From GCA-2686295 sp964402995 (GTDB lineage: Archaea; Nanobdellota; Nanobdellia; Woesearchaeales; GCA-2686295), in the NCBI GenBank assembly GCA_964402995.1, contig CAYOEA010000008.1, positions 1-64,000 of the forward strand: DNA of 64,000 nt. Reading direction: 5' to 3'. A program made the position numbers and the translations under genes. Every line of letters begins with the position of its first letter. The stretch's first letter is position 1. Shown here piece after piece: positions 54,590 through 62,834 of the stretch. Under the pieces are notes generated by a model. The model was given only the letters and a program-made list of their open reading frames with translations. It did not search any database and was not told where the DNA came from.

Positions 54590-55456
54590 TCACACTGCTA
54601 CTTTAAATTTAATTCTCGGGTGTCTTTCGTAATTCTCAACTTTTGTATCTTCATATTTCCATTCGAATATGTTTTTAAAATTCTCAGTAACTATGCTTGG
54701 AAGTTTGTACATTTCTCTAGCTAGCTGTTCTTTCATTCCATCTACATGATTTACGTAAATATGTGTATCTGCTAAGAACCCTACAAGTTTTCCTTCTTTT
54801 AGTCCTGTTTCTTTTGCTAATAAATGTAATAGTAATGCGTAACTTGCAATGTTAAATGGAAGGCCTAGTGCAACATCAACTGATCTTTGGTTCCATAATA
54901 AATTTAATTTTCCGTCTATTACTGTTACTTGAAATCCATAGTGGCAAGGTGGCAATGCCATTTCGCCCAATTTTGTTGGATTCCATGCCATAACTATCAT
55001 TCGTCTATCATTAGGATTTGACTTTAGTGTTTCAACAATTTTTTTTAATTGGTCTACACCTTGAGTTTTTGGGGGTTTATCCCATGATTCATATTCTGAT
55101 CCAAAGTTTCTCCATTGAAATCCATAGATTGGACCTAATTCTCTTTCTTCTATCATTTTCTTCTTTGTTTCTTCATCGTGTCCATACTTTACTTTTAATG
55201 GAGAACACCATTCATCCCAAATATGATTATTTCTTTCTTTTAACCATTCTTTATCGGTTATTCCTTTTATGAAGAATTCAAGTTCTGATGCAATTAATCT
55301 TAATGGTACATTTTTAGTTGTTAGAAGTGGGAATCCTTCACTCATATCGTGCTCGAACATAGCACCTGCAATTGCAATTGTGTCTGTTCCAGTTCTATTT
55401 TCTTTTACTGTTCCAGTCTCTAGAATTTTCTTTACTATATCTAAATAAGCTTTCAT
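54590..55456 (-). CDS. thyA: Thymidylate synthase (ThyA)
   Basis: A 288-residue enzyme with catalytic Cys171 in ALPPCHYGFQV, arginines in NDRRMIVMAW, and the dUMP-binding LLWNQRSVDVALGLPFNIAS. It is slightly longer than the common 264-residue form because of an insertion at ~85-105. It makes dTMP and dihydrofolate. It is the first gene of a minus-strand operon that covers the whole folate-dependent cycle. Confidence 0.96.
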   Translation of the reverse strand: MKAYLDIVKKILETGTVKENRTGTDTIAIAGAMFEHDMSEGFPLLTTKNVPLRLIASELEFFIKGITDKEWLKERNNHIWDEWCSPLKVKYGHDEETKKKMIEERELGPIYGFQWRNFGSEYESWDKPPKTQGVDQLKKIVETLKSNPNDRRMIVMAWNPTKLGEMALPPCHYGFQVTVIDGKLNLLWNQRSVDVALGLPFNIASYALLLHLLAKETGLKEGKLVGFLADTHIYVNHVDGMKEQLAREMYKLPSIVTENFKNIFEWKYEDTKVENYERHPRIKFKVAV

Positions 55457-55563
55457 ACTTTTTATCCCCTATTTTCTCAAATATTTTAGCTTTATATAGA
55501 TTGTTGTATTATAGTATTATATATAGGACTTCATTTAAAAACAAAAAGATGATTTATTACTTT

Positions 55564-56307
55564 TTAATATTTTATCCTAACATTCATATTTGGCTTTTCT
55601 TTTCTAACTGCTTCACATAAATTTTCTAGAAATCTGTCTGTTGGACTGTTTATCTCGCTCATTTTTTTATTAGTCACGCCAGTGCTCTTATATGCTTGTA
55701 ATTCCCATGAGCTGTTTATCATTTCAATCTCATTTGCTATTTCTAATATGTCTTCTTTTCTAAATAATAGTCCTGGAACAATTGTTGTTCTAAAGATAAC
55801 TTCCACCTTTTCATCATAGTTTTGTAATATCTTGAGTGTTTGTTTAACTTCATCTGCTATGTCTTGTGTCTGCTTAAAGAAGGTTGCAGCTTTTGTTACT
55901 TTATCAAAACTTTCTTCGTTAAATGGACTTTTCATATCCATTATAATCACACTTACAAGTTCTTCTTTCAACAAATATTCTATTGCTTCTGGTTTTGAGC
56001 CGTTTGTGTCTATTGCTCCTTTCATGCCTGTATCTTTTACTTTTCTTAATATTTCAACGATTGCAGCTTTTTGAAATAATGGTTCTCCGCCTGTTAGAAA
56101 TACTCCTTCCACATTTCCTACTTGTCCAGTAATTTCTCGCTTTACATCTTTTAAGTCCATTTCATGTTCGAATTTTGTTTCAAGTAATTCTGGAGTGTTG
56201 CACCATGGGCATTTGAAATCGCAGCCTGATAACTCTATTATCATATATGGGTCTTCTGAGAACTCTACACTTCCAAACGATCTTATTTCTGCTATTGACG
56301 CATGCAT
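55564..56307 (-). CDS. Radical SAM activase, NrdG2-like
   Basis: A 247-residue protein. The cluster motif is C29, C33 and C36 (SGCDFKCPWCNTPELL), SAM binding is at LTGGEPLFQ, and IDTNGSKPEAIEYLL and IIMDMKSPFNEES match archaeal anaerobic ribonucleotide-reductase-activating proteins. It would install the glycyl radical on NrdD. The nucleotide operon next to it supports this, but no nrdD is in the window. A QueE-type function is a weaker alternative, since its longer insert and C-terminus differ. Confidence 0.7.
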   Translation of the reverse strand: MHASIAEIRSFGSVEFSEDPYMIIELSGCDFKCPWCNTPELLETKFEHEMDLKDVKREITGQVGNVEGVFLTGGEPLFQKAAIVEILRKVKDTGMKGAIDTNGSKPEAIEYLLKEELVSVIIMDMKSPFNEESFDKVTKAATFFKQTQDIADEVKQTLKILQNYDEKVEVIFRTTIVPGLLFRKEDILEIANEIEMINSSWELQAYKSTGVTNKKMSEINSPTDRFLENLCEAVRKEKPNMNVRIKY

Positions 56308-56447
56308 ATAACTAGTATTTATTACTGTATTTATTAAGATAGTGCTTGATTTATATTCTTATTAGAACTTTAGTGCTGTGGCTCAAATAAAAAAAAGAAA
56401 ATGGCAATTAATACCTAGAAATTTGTGTAATCTCTGTTCATAAAAAC

Positions 56448-56525
56448 TTATTCTTCTTCTTCTGTTTCGAAGAAATTGCTTAAGCTTTTACTACTCACTT
56501 TTGCTTTATAGCTGATTGCTGCCAT
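56448..56525 (-). CDS. 25-residue acidic-tailed small ORF
   Basis: The ORF reads MAAISYKAKVSSKSLSNFF followed by ETEEEE. It has a strong TATA box at the right distance for a leaderless start. It sits upstream of the NrdG2-like gene on the same strand (140 bp apart). No family is recognised. It could be a leader or a small protein; conservation is the deciding test. Confidence 0.4.
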   Translation of the reverse strand: MAAISYKAKVSSKSLSNFFETEEEE

Positions 56526-56550
56526 CTATTTCTTAATCAGTGATACCCCT

Positions 56551-56560
56551 ATATAAATAT
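56551..56560 (-). promoter_or_regulatory. Strong TATA box before the 25-residue ORF
   Basis: On the minus strand ATATTTATAT followed by AGGGG lies 26-35 bases before the ATG at 56525. Confidence 0.65.
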
Positions 56561-56789
56561 AGTTGCCTTCTAAACTATAATCATTGAAACACGTGATTCC
56601 AATACAAGGTTTGTAACACCTAGGTTTGTAAGGACACCTTTTATGAATGCCCCGACAAGAAACTAATTATCCAGTCAAACTTGATTCACAACTAAGCTGT
56701 GGCAAAGAATTAAAACAAACAACAGTAAACTGTTGGTGCGTCAAAATAGAAATTTTGAATGAATTAAATTAAAAATTTAGAAAAATAAA
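56561..56789. other. Noncoding stretch, more GC-rich than its surroundings
   Basis: No ORF is seen. It contains two direct copies of a ~15-base sequence (aaggtttgtaacacct and taggtttgtaaggacacct) and the palindrome aacagtaaactgtt. It is richer in G and C than the flanking intergenic DNA, which may mean a structured RNA. I could not fold it into a tRNA and no known RNA family is recognised. Confidence 0.3.
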
Positions 56790-57290
56790 TTATTTCATTT
56801 GTGTTCCAAGTCCGCCCATTATAGATTCTCTTGTTTCACTTATGATTTCTCCTGTATCTGCATTGATTTTTATATTGATTATGTGAAATGTTGCAGTTAC
56901 TAGTGTTAAATTATATAGTGGTAGTTCTAGATTTTGTATGATTGCGATTGTTTTGTTTATCGTTTCAGCAGAATATTTCTTTTTTACTAATTCGTCTGCA
57001 ATTTCTGCTGCTTGCTTTAAACTAATTTTTATATCTTCAAGTTTTAGTTCTTTTACTGTTGTTCCTGGTTTTTTGAATACTTCGCTTTGAGGGTGAACTG
57101 TAACTATATCTCCTACTTCAAAGACTATCACATTATCTTTCTCAACACCATAGTATCCTACTTGCCACTCTATTTCTTCTGTATCTACTATTGAAAATGC
57201 ATGTGCTAAGTAATAATTAGAATTTTCTTCTTTGAATTTTGTAAATTCTTCTGATAATTTTAGTTTGTCTATTGCGTTTTTTAGTTCCAT
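56790..57290 (-). CDS. Conserved hypothetical protein, PepSY-like
   Basis: A 166-residue soluble protein. The C-terminal half (SLKQAAEIADELVKKKYSAE, then TATFHIINIKINADTGEIIS) has the helix-strand layout of PepSY-like domains, ending in IMGGLGTQMK. There are no catalytic motifs, no signal peptide and no membrane segment. Function unknown. It is monocistronic and divergent from taw1. Confidence 0.6.
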   Translation of the reverse strand: MELKNAIDKLKLSEEFTKFKEENSNYYLAHAFSIVDTEEIEWQVGYYGVEKDNVIVFEVGDIVTVHPQSEVFKKPGTTVKELKLEDIKISLKQAAEIADELVKKKYSAETINKTIAIIQNLELPLYNLTLVTATFHIINIKINADTGEIISETRESIMGGLGTQMK

Positions 57291-57395
57291 GTAATTTGTT
57301 TGTTTATGGTTGTATTTAAATTTAATGCAATTTTTATTCTCTTTGTATTCGTTATTTAGTTAACTATAAAAAAGAACTAGTCTTCACTTCTTTTT

Positions 57396-58334
57396 ATGGA
57401 TGCAAAATACAAGGCTCTTTTAGAAAAACAACAATACGAATTCTGTGGAGATCATTCTGCTGTTAAGATTTGTTCTTGGACTAAACAGTCTTTAAGAGGC
57501 AATGGTACTTGTTATAAGGAGAAGTTCTATGGTATTCGTGCTCATAGATGTTTACAGATGGCCCCGAGTGTTAATTTCTGCGGTCTTGATTGTATTTTTT
57601 GTTGGAGAGCTCGTCATGATGAACCTTATACTTCTATTGATGATCCTAAAGTGGTCGTTCAAGCTAGCATAAAAGCTCAACAGCATCAACTTATTGGTTT
57701 CAAAGGCAACGATAAGGTTTCAGAAAAGATGATACAAGACGCTATGAATCCTCGTCACGTTGCAATATCTTTAACAGGTGAACCATTAACGTATCCTAAA
57801 GTTTCAGAATTAATCCAAGAGTATCACAATGAGGGGTTTACTACTTTTTTAGTTACTAACGGTCAACATCCTAAAGTCATGAGAAAAATGACTCTTCCAA
57901 CTCAATTATATGTTTCATTAGATGCACCTAATAAAGATCTTCTTACACAAATTGATAAGGCTAAAAATCCTGATCAAGCTTGGGAAAATCTTCTTGGCAG
58001 TCTTGATGCATTAAAAGAATTAAAGGGCAAAACTAGAACTACTATTAGAGTTACGCTCATCAAAGGTTTAAATGATGTTCAACCTGAAGAATACGCTAAA
58101 CTTTTTGAGCGTGCTGATGCTGATTTCATCGAAGTTAAAGCTTTCATGTTTATTGGCTCTTCCAGGGATCGTCTTGAATTTGAAAACATGCCAAGTTCAA
58201 ATGAAGTTAAAGAGTTTGCTGAAGAGATTTGTAAACATGGTAATTACAAATACATTGATGAACAGTTTGAATCTAGAGTTGTTCTTTTAGCAAAAGAAGA
58301 TAGACCTGATAGAATAATGAAATTTAAAGATTAG
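57396..58334 (+). CDS. taw1: 4-demethylwyosine synthase (TYW1/Taw1)
   Basis: A 312-residue radical SAM enzyme that builds the tricyclic base of wyosine at G37 of tRNA-Phe. The radical SAM cluster is C62, C66 and C69 (NFCGLDCIFCWRARHDEP). C26, C39 and C52 are placed as in the second iron-sulphur cluster of archaeal TYW1. LTGEPLTYPK and SLDAPNKDL are also family signatures. It is a tRNA-modification enzyme found in archaea and eukaryotes. Confidence 0.93.
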   Translation: MDAKYKALLEKQQYEFCGDHSAVKICSWTKQSLRGNGTCYKEKFYGIRAHRCLQMAPSVNFCGLDCIFCWRARHDEPYTSIDDPKVVVQASIKAQQHQLIGFKGNDKVSEKMIQDAMNPRHVAISLTGEPLTYPKVSELIQEYHNEGFTTFLVTNGQHPKVMRKMTLPTQLYVSLDAPNKDLLTQIDKAKNPDQAWENLLGSLDALKELKGKTRTTIRVTLIKGLNDVQPEEYAKLFERADADFIEVKAFMFIGSSRDRLEFENMPSSNEVKEFAEEICKHGNYKYIDEQFESRVVLLAKEDRPDRIMKFKD

Positions 58335-58575
58335 AAAAGCTATTGTTTAATTTTTATGTCTGTTTAAAGATTAAGTTAATTAATTCTTATCAATAGTTAA
58401 TCAATATGTTTAAAAATAATCACTTGTTTCATTTTATTATTGGGAAAAAAATTGTCAGAAGCTGTGTTGTGTTGTGATGACGTGGTTTTCGACTTTTTCT
58501 TTTCCAATATTCTATTTACTTACCATACAATTTATATATGATTAGTGCTCATTTTGTTCTAAAAAGAGGTATTTT

Positions 58576-59826
58576 ATGGTTAAGGGCCCTATTAGTTTGA
58601 AGTTTTATGTATTCTTAATGATATTCTTATCCATGTCTTTGACTATTCTTGTTTTATCTTTACTCTCATTAAAACTTATTGATGATAACCTTGAAAACAT
58701 GGTTAGTGATAATCTTGTTAAACACTCTTTTTTAATTGAATCTGTTTATGATGCTCGTTTTCATACCTTCTTAGATGCAGGTTCTTTACTTGTTAATCAG
58801 GGAAGTTTTCTTCATGGCGTTAGGTATTCTGATTCTGCTTTTCTAAAGTCAAATCTTAATTCTTTATCTGATATTTATTCCATAGACTTAGTTTATGTTG
58901 TAGATAATGATGCTAAATTTATGGCTGGTATTAAGTCTGATTTATCTGGAAGAACTATTGATTTTAATGGTTCTGTAAAACGTGCACTTGTATCTGGTGT
59001 TCCTTTAATGTCTACTCAAATTATCCCAGCTTCATTCTTGGAGTTGGAGGATAATCTTTTATGTTTACAATCAACTGTTAGAAAGGTTCCTTCTCTTCTT
59101 AAGGACTATGATATTGATGAAGTTTACATTAATGATTCTTTAGCTCAAGTTGTCATAATTCCTTTTGATCTTGAAGGATCTCAAGTCGGTGCTTTAATTT
59201 TGATTGATGTTCTTAATCGTGATGAAAATCTTCCTTTAGAAGTTGCAGCTTATGCTGGAGGGGAATTTGCTTATGGTTTTGATTTCTCAGTTTACCTTAA
59301 CGATGTAACTATTGCAACTAATACTTTAACATCTAATGGTTATCCTTATATTGGAGTTTTAATGCCTAAGCAAGTTAGTCAGGTTGTATTGGAAAATGGT
59401 CAGCCTTTCTTTGGCCGTGTTTGGGATAAAAACAATTGGTCTAGAAAAGTTTATGTTCCTTTAAGAGATTATAATTCTGATGTTGTTGGTGCTTTAAGTT
59501 TTGGAATCTTAGAAAAAGATTTTAGAAATCAGAAATTCATTTTTGATGACCTTGATATATCTCATTTGATTATCATTATTGCTGTTGCATTAGTTATTAT
59601 ATCTCTTTATTTTGCGTATGTTATTTCAGTTCGTATTATTCGTCCTGTTAAAGATTTCACTAAATCTATTGATCAAGTTGTTGCTGGAAATTATGAACAA
59701 GGTGTTTCTCTTTGTGACTTTGATGAATTAAATGATTTAGCAAAACATTACAACGTCATGGTTCGCTCTATTAGGGCTGCTGTGAAAAAGAAAAACAAAG
59801 ATACAAATAAGTATAAGAAAAAATGA
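58576..59826 (+). CDS. Membrane sensor with Cache-like domain and HAMP, no output domain
   Basis: A 416-residue protein. TM1 is at ~8-33 and a ~300-residue extracytoplasmic region (YDARFHTFLDAGSLLVNQG; DIYSIDLVYVVDNDAKFMA; a second PAS-like part ending SFGILEKDFRN) suggests a Cache-type sensor. TM2 at ~336-356 leads to a HAMP domain (ISVRIIRPVKDFTKSIDQVV). The chain then ends with a basic tail and has no kinase or methyl-accepting domain. It is coupled by a 4-bp overlap to an S26 peptidase. GAGGT lies 7-11 bases before the ATG, and a TATA-like AATTTATATATG is at about 58528-58540. Confidence 0.75.
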   Translation: MVKGPISLKFYVFLMIFLSMSLTILVLSLLSLKLIDDNLENMVSDNLVKHSFLIESVYDARFHTFLDAGSLLVNQGSFLHGVRYSDSAFLKSNLNSLSDIYSIDLVYVVDNDAKFMAGIKSDLSGRTIDFNGSVKRALVSGVPLMSTQIIPASFLELEDNLLCLQSTVRKVPSLLKDYDIDEVYINDSLAQVVIIPFDLEGSQVGALILIDVLNRDENLPLEVAAYAGGEFAYGFDFSVYLNDVTIATNTLTSNGYPYIGVLMPKQVSQVVLENGQPFFGRVWDKNNWSRKVYVPLRDYNSDVVGALSFGILEKDFRNQKFIFDDLDISHLIIIIAVALVIISLYFAYVISVRIIRPVKDFTKSIDQVVAGNYEQGVSLCDFDELNDLAKHYNVMVRSIRAAVKKKNKDTNKYKKK

Positions 59827-60482
59827 AGTTTAATTTTAATATTAATTATATAATGGTTTTACTGTGTGTATTAGTTGTATATGTCATTGTTTACTCTGTT
59901 TCTTTTAGTGGCTTTAATCCTGACTTGCCTGATTATGATTTAATTATTGATTTGCAAGAAAACATTGTTGAGTCTGAATATAGTCGTATAGATTTATACA
60001 ATGAGAATAAACTGCTTAATGAGAAAGTTGATCTTTATGATACTCAAATAAACATGCTTTTAGGCGAACTTGAAGGTAAAATTGATGTTTCTAAATTAGT
60101 ATCTGCTGATGTTTCTTTAGCTTCACCTGCTGATAGAATTTCTTATGAAACTATTGCAATTGATTCATCTAAGGCTACTGTTCGTTCTCATAATATTAGA
60201 AAATGGTTTATTTATGATACTAACTCCATGGTTCCTGTAATGGATGTTGGATCAACTGTTTTAACTGTTGAACCTAAATCTTTTGATGATATATCTATAG
60301 GTGATATTATTTTCTTTAAAGTTGATGAATATGATGCTAAAATTGTTCATCGTGTTATTAGAACAAGCTATGATAGGTTTAGTCCTTATTATGTTACTAA
60401 GGGGGATAATAATCTTGTTGAAGATCCATTCAGAGTTCGTTTTGAAGATGTTGAAGGTGTTGTTATTGGAATAATATATTGA
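59823..60482 (+). CDS. Membrane-anchored S26 (signal-peptidase-like) protease
   Basis: A 219-residue protein. A membrane segment at ~9-29 is followed by a coiled-coil-like region at ~45-85. The S26 domain has Ser in IYDTNSMVPVMDVG, His in AKIVHRVIRTS and Asp in VTKGDNNLV. It is translationally coupled to the Cache-HAMP sensor, which suggests a regulated protease. It differs from the housekeeping signal peptidase at 47898 in its long extracellular stalk. Confidence 0.8.
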   Translation: MKFNFNINYIMVLLCVLVVYVIVYSVSFSGFNPDLPDYDLIIDLQENIVESEYSRIDLYNENKLLNEKVDLYDTQINMLLGELEGKIDVSKLVSADVSLASPADRISYETIAIDSSKATVRSHNIRKWFIYDTNSMVPVMDVGSTVLTVEPKSFDDISIGDIIFFKVDEYDAKIVHRVIRTSYDRFSPYYVTKGDNNLVEDPFRVRFEDVEGVVIGIIY

Positions 60483-60530
60483 TAAAGTTTAGCTAAACTT
60501 TATACTTCAATAAGTCTTTTTTTTTAGTTA
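60482..60530 (+). terminator. 22-bp perfect palindrome plus T-run
   Basis: ATAAAGTTTAGCTAAACTTTAT at 60482-60503 begins at the last base of the S26 stop codon and is followed about 15 bases later by a run of nine T. It is probably a terminator; a dimeric regulator site is also possible. Confidence 0.5.
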
Positions 60531-60628
60531 AAGATTTTTGTTTGATTAGAATTATTTGTTATTAATTTACTTTTTACTCTTTGAAGTTTTGTTTTTTTGT
60601 CAAAATTGATGACCAAAAAAAGATTTAT

Positions 60629-61003
60629 TTATTTTTTTGCTTTTGTTTTCTTGTTTACTTTTTGAAATTTTATTTCCTCTTCTTCCTCTTCTTCTTTTAG
60701 ATTTCTACTATTTTTAACTACTGATTCTAAAATGTTTATGTATTCTTGTTTACTAAGAGTTCCTTCTAATTTCATTGCAAGTTTTCTAAATCCTAATGTT
60801 GTTCTTATCCAGTCTGCAAAATCGTTTTTGTTATTATCTGCATTTACATGGTATTTGAAAGTATAATCATTCATTCTTTTTAGAGCTCCTATTAATGTAG
60901 GTACGTTCTTTATTATTGGTCCATAAAATACCCAGAATTCTTTTTTACCATCGCAGTCTTCTTCGATTGCGGCATTTAATGAGTCTTTTCTTTCAAGGTC
61001 CAT
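60629..61003 (-). CDS. DUF5752-family protein
   Basis: A 124-residue soluble protein. FWVFYGPIIKNVPTLIGALK and FKYHVNADNNKNDFADWIRT match what I recall of DUF5752 (an FxxxdG start and an H-x-x-x-NDFxxWI motif). The C-terminus is a run of Glu followed by KKTKAKK. Function unknown. It lies 60 bp after the phosphoesterase gene on the same strand. Confidence 0.65.
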   Translation of the reverse strand: MDLERKDSLNAAIEEDCDGKKEFWVFYGPIIKNVPTLIGALKRMNDYTFKYHVNADNNKNDFADWIRTTLGFRKLAMKLEGTLSKQEYINILESVVKNSRNLKEEEEEEEIKFQKVNKKTKAKK

Positions 61004-61063
61004 TGTAATTTTATTTTATTATTGAGTATTTAAATTTTCTTTAATTTAAAGTTTAGAATTTTC

Positions 61064-61657
61064 TTAAATCTCGATTAATTCTCCTTCAGGGCCTGGATTA
61101 ATGATGATTGATTTTCCTATTTTATCTCTTTTCTTAAAATTTTCATGTAAGTGGCCGCAAAGAACTAGGTGAGGTTGCATTTCTTCTATGAATTTTCTAT
61201 AACTTTTATTTCCAACATATCCTTCTGCAAGTAAGTCTAATTCAGTTCCATGAGGTGGACCGTGTAGTAGTATGATTGATTTTTTATCTTTCATTTTAGG
61301 TTTGAATTTTTTCATTATTTCTTCAAATCGTTTATCATGCATTGCAAATCCACCGCCACCATATCCTATGAAAATATGTACGTCAGTTTCAAATGATTCT
61401 TCATGAATGAATTCTATGTTCTTACATTTCTTAGAAAGATATCTTAATGTGTCTTCATCTTCGTGATTACCATGAATCAATAATACTTTTTTAGGTAAAT
61501 TGTTAATTAAATCTAAATGATAATGGATTTCGTGTTCAAAAATTGTAAAATCTCCAAGACATACAATTAAATCTACATCCTTGGATTTTGCTTTTCTAGC
61601 TACTTCTGCAATTTCACTAGGGCTTCCATGATTGTCTGCAAATGCCAAAATTTTCAT
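61064..61657 (-). CDS. Calcineurin-like metallophosphoesterase
   Basis: A 197-residue phosphoesterase. All metal motifs are present: ILAFADNHGS (D-x-H), VCLGDFTIFEH (GD), LIHGNHEDED (GNHE), LLHGPPHG and LCGHLHEN (GHxH). It has no signal peptide and is of the small archaeal YfcE-like kind. The substrate is unknown. Confidence 0.88.
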   Translation of the reverse strand: MKILAFADNHGSPSEIAEVARKAKSKDVDLIVCLGDFTIFEHEIHYHLDLINNLPKKVLLIHGNHEDEDTLRYLSKKCKNIEFIHEESFETDVHIFIGYGGGGFAMHDKRFEEIMKKFKPKMKDKKSIILLHGPPHGTELDLLAEGYVGNKSYRKFIEEMQPHLVLCGHLHENFKKRDKIGKSIIINPGPEGELIEI

Positions 61658-61684
61658 AAATTTACCTTAAATTTCTGAGAATCC

Positions 61685-61725
61685 CAAGAATTTTGTTAAA
61701 GATAAATTCTATTTCAAAATTCTTG
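61685..61725. promoter_or_regulatory. 11-bp inverted repeat between regulator and phosphoesterase genes
   Basis: CAAGAATTTTG at 61685-61695 and CAAAATTCTTG at 61715-61725 form perfect arms with a 19-base loop, 28-68 bases before the phosphoesterase start. It could be a terminator of the regulator transcript or an operator. Confidence 0.4.
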
Positions 61726-61764
61726 TTATTTTCATTGTATTATTAGTTATTTTTTTTTATCTTT

Positions 61765-62706
61765 TTAAAAGTTTTCAGGTATATACTGTCTTTTTATGAT
61801 TTTATCTAATGTTATAGTCTTATAATCCTTTATTGAAAAGTTAGTTCTTAGTTCTTTTATTATATTTGTTTCTTTTAATGATTCTAAATTAATTAACAAC
61901 TGATATTCTCCAATTAGTTTTGTTAATCGAACACAATTTTTATTCATTCCTATTGCGGAAGTTATTTTGTTCATTTGTTTTATTCCGCTTGGTGTTAAAC
62001 TTATAAGCGCGAATTGATCTATAACGCCTAATTTCTTTTGATTAAATATTGCTTTATATCCTCTAATAACTTTTTGTGCTTCAAGTTTTCTTTTTATGTT
62101 TACAACACTTTTAATTGATAGTTTTGTTTTTTGGGATATTTTTGTTAGTGTGGCGTCTGCATTTCTTATCAATTCTTTCAAGATTAATTTTTCATTTGTA
62201 CTTAATTTTATTTGATCTCGATCTCCATGTATAACTGTATCTATTCTTTTACTTCTTACTAAATAGCTTTTATTGTGCAGATGTCTTACAACCACTGGAA
62301 AAATAAATTTTACTTCAATTTTATCAAATAATTTTTGAATTATTTCTATGTGTGTTTTGTTAAATGCTGATAAATTTTGTGCAGAATATTCTACTAATAA
62401 ATCCACTCCATCACTTGTTTCGTAAATTGCAATTGTTTGTTCACAATTTTTTAACTCTGCCAATATTGCTCTATGACTTTCATCATCAAATTTTAGAAAA
62501 TTATAACCTACTAGGATGTTTGTAAAACCCAACCTTGCTGGATCCACAATTACAACTGTTTGTTCAATAATCTTTTTTTTCTTTAATTGTTGAACTAAAT
62601 AAGAGGCTGACTGCTGACTTGTTCTTAATATTTTAGATAACTCTTTAGTTGTAATACGTGCGTTCTCCGAGAGAGCAAATACAGCTTTACGTAATTTAAG
62701 CTTCAT
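61765..62706 (-). CDS. Lrp/AsnC-type transcription regulator, double-HTH form
   Basis: A 313-residue regulator. The first HTH is at ~1-50 (NARITTKELSKILRTSQQSA) followed by an RAM-like region (IVDPARLGFTNILVGYNFLK). A second HTH at ~165-215 (ADATLTKISQKTKLSIKSVV) is followed by another such region, so the protein is a fused tandem. It is divergent from the lysine-aminomutase-like gene (128 bp), and a candidate operator overlaps its own TATA box. Ligand unknown; an amino acid is likely by family. Confidence 0.8.
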   Translation of the reverse strand: MKLKLRKAVFALSENARITTKELSKILRTSQQSASYLVQQLKKKKIIEQTVVIVDPARLGFTNILVGYNFLKFDDESHRAILAELKNCEQTIAIYETSDGVDLLVEYSAQNLSAFNKTHIEIIQKLFDKIEVKFIFPVVVRHLHNKSYLVRSKRIDTVIHGDRDQIKLSTNEKLILKELIRNADATLTKISQKTKLSIKSVVNIKRKLEAQKVIRGYKAIFNQKKLGVIDQFALISLTPSGIKQMNKITSAIGMNKNCVRLTKLIGEYQLLINLESLKETNIIKELRTNFSIKDYKTITLDKIIKRQYIPENF

Positions 62707-62720
62707 ATTCTTTGTATAAA

Positions 62721-62755
62721 TGTACCTTTATATAAATATTACGGGTAAAAGTACA
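62721..62755. promoter_or_regulatory. Imperfect inverted repeat flanking the regulator's TATA box
   Basis: TGTACCTTT at 62721-62729 and AAAAGTACA at 62747-62755 match in 8 of 9 positions, with a 17-base spacer containing the minus-strand TATA (ATATTTATATA). It is well placed for autoregulation by the Lrp-type protein. Confidence 0.4.
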
Positions 62756-62834
62756 ATAAAACGATAAAGAAGATTGATATTGTTATTTGACGTAACACTC
62801 TTTGACTTACTTAATATGAGTTAAAATACTTAAA

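Noticed and set aside
55564..56307. QueE (7-carboxy-7-deazaguanine synthase)
   Set aside because: TNGSKP and MDMKSP motifs and the nucleotide-operon context fit NrdG2-type activases better, though this is not settled.
56561..56789. A tRNA or SRP RNA gene
   Set aside because: No cloverleaf or T-arm motif is present, and no known core motif was found on either strand.
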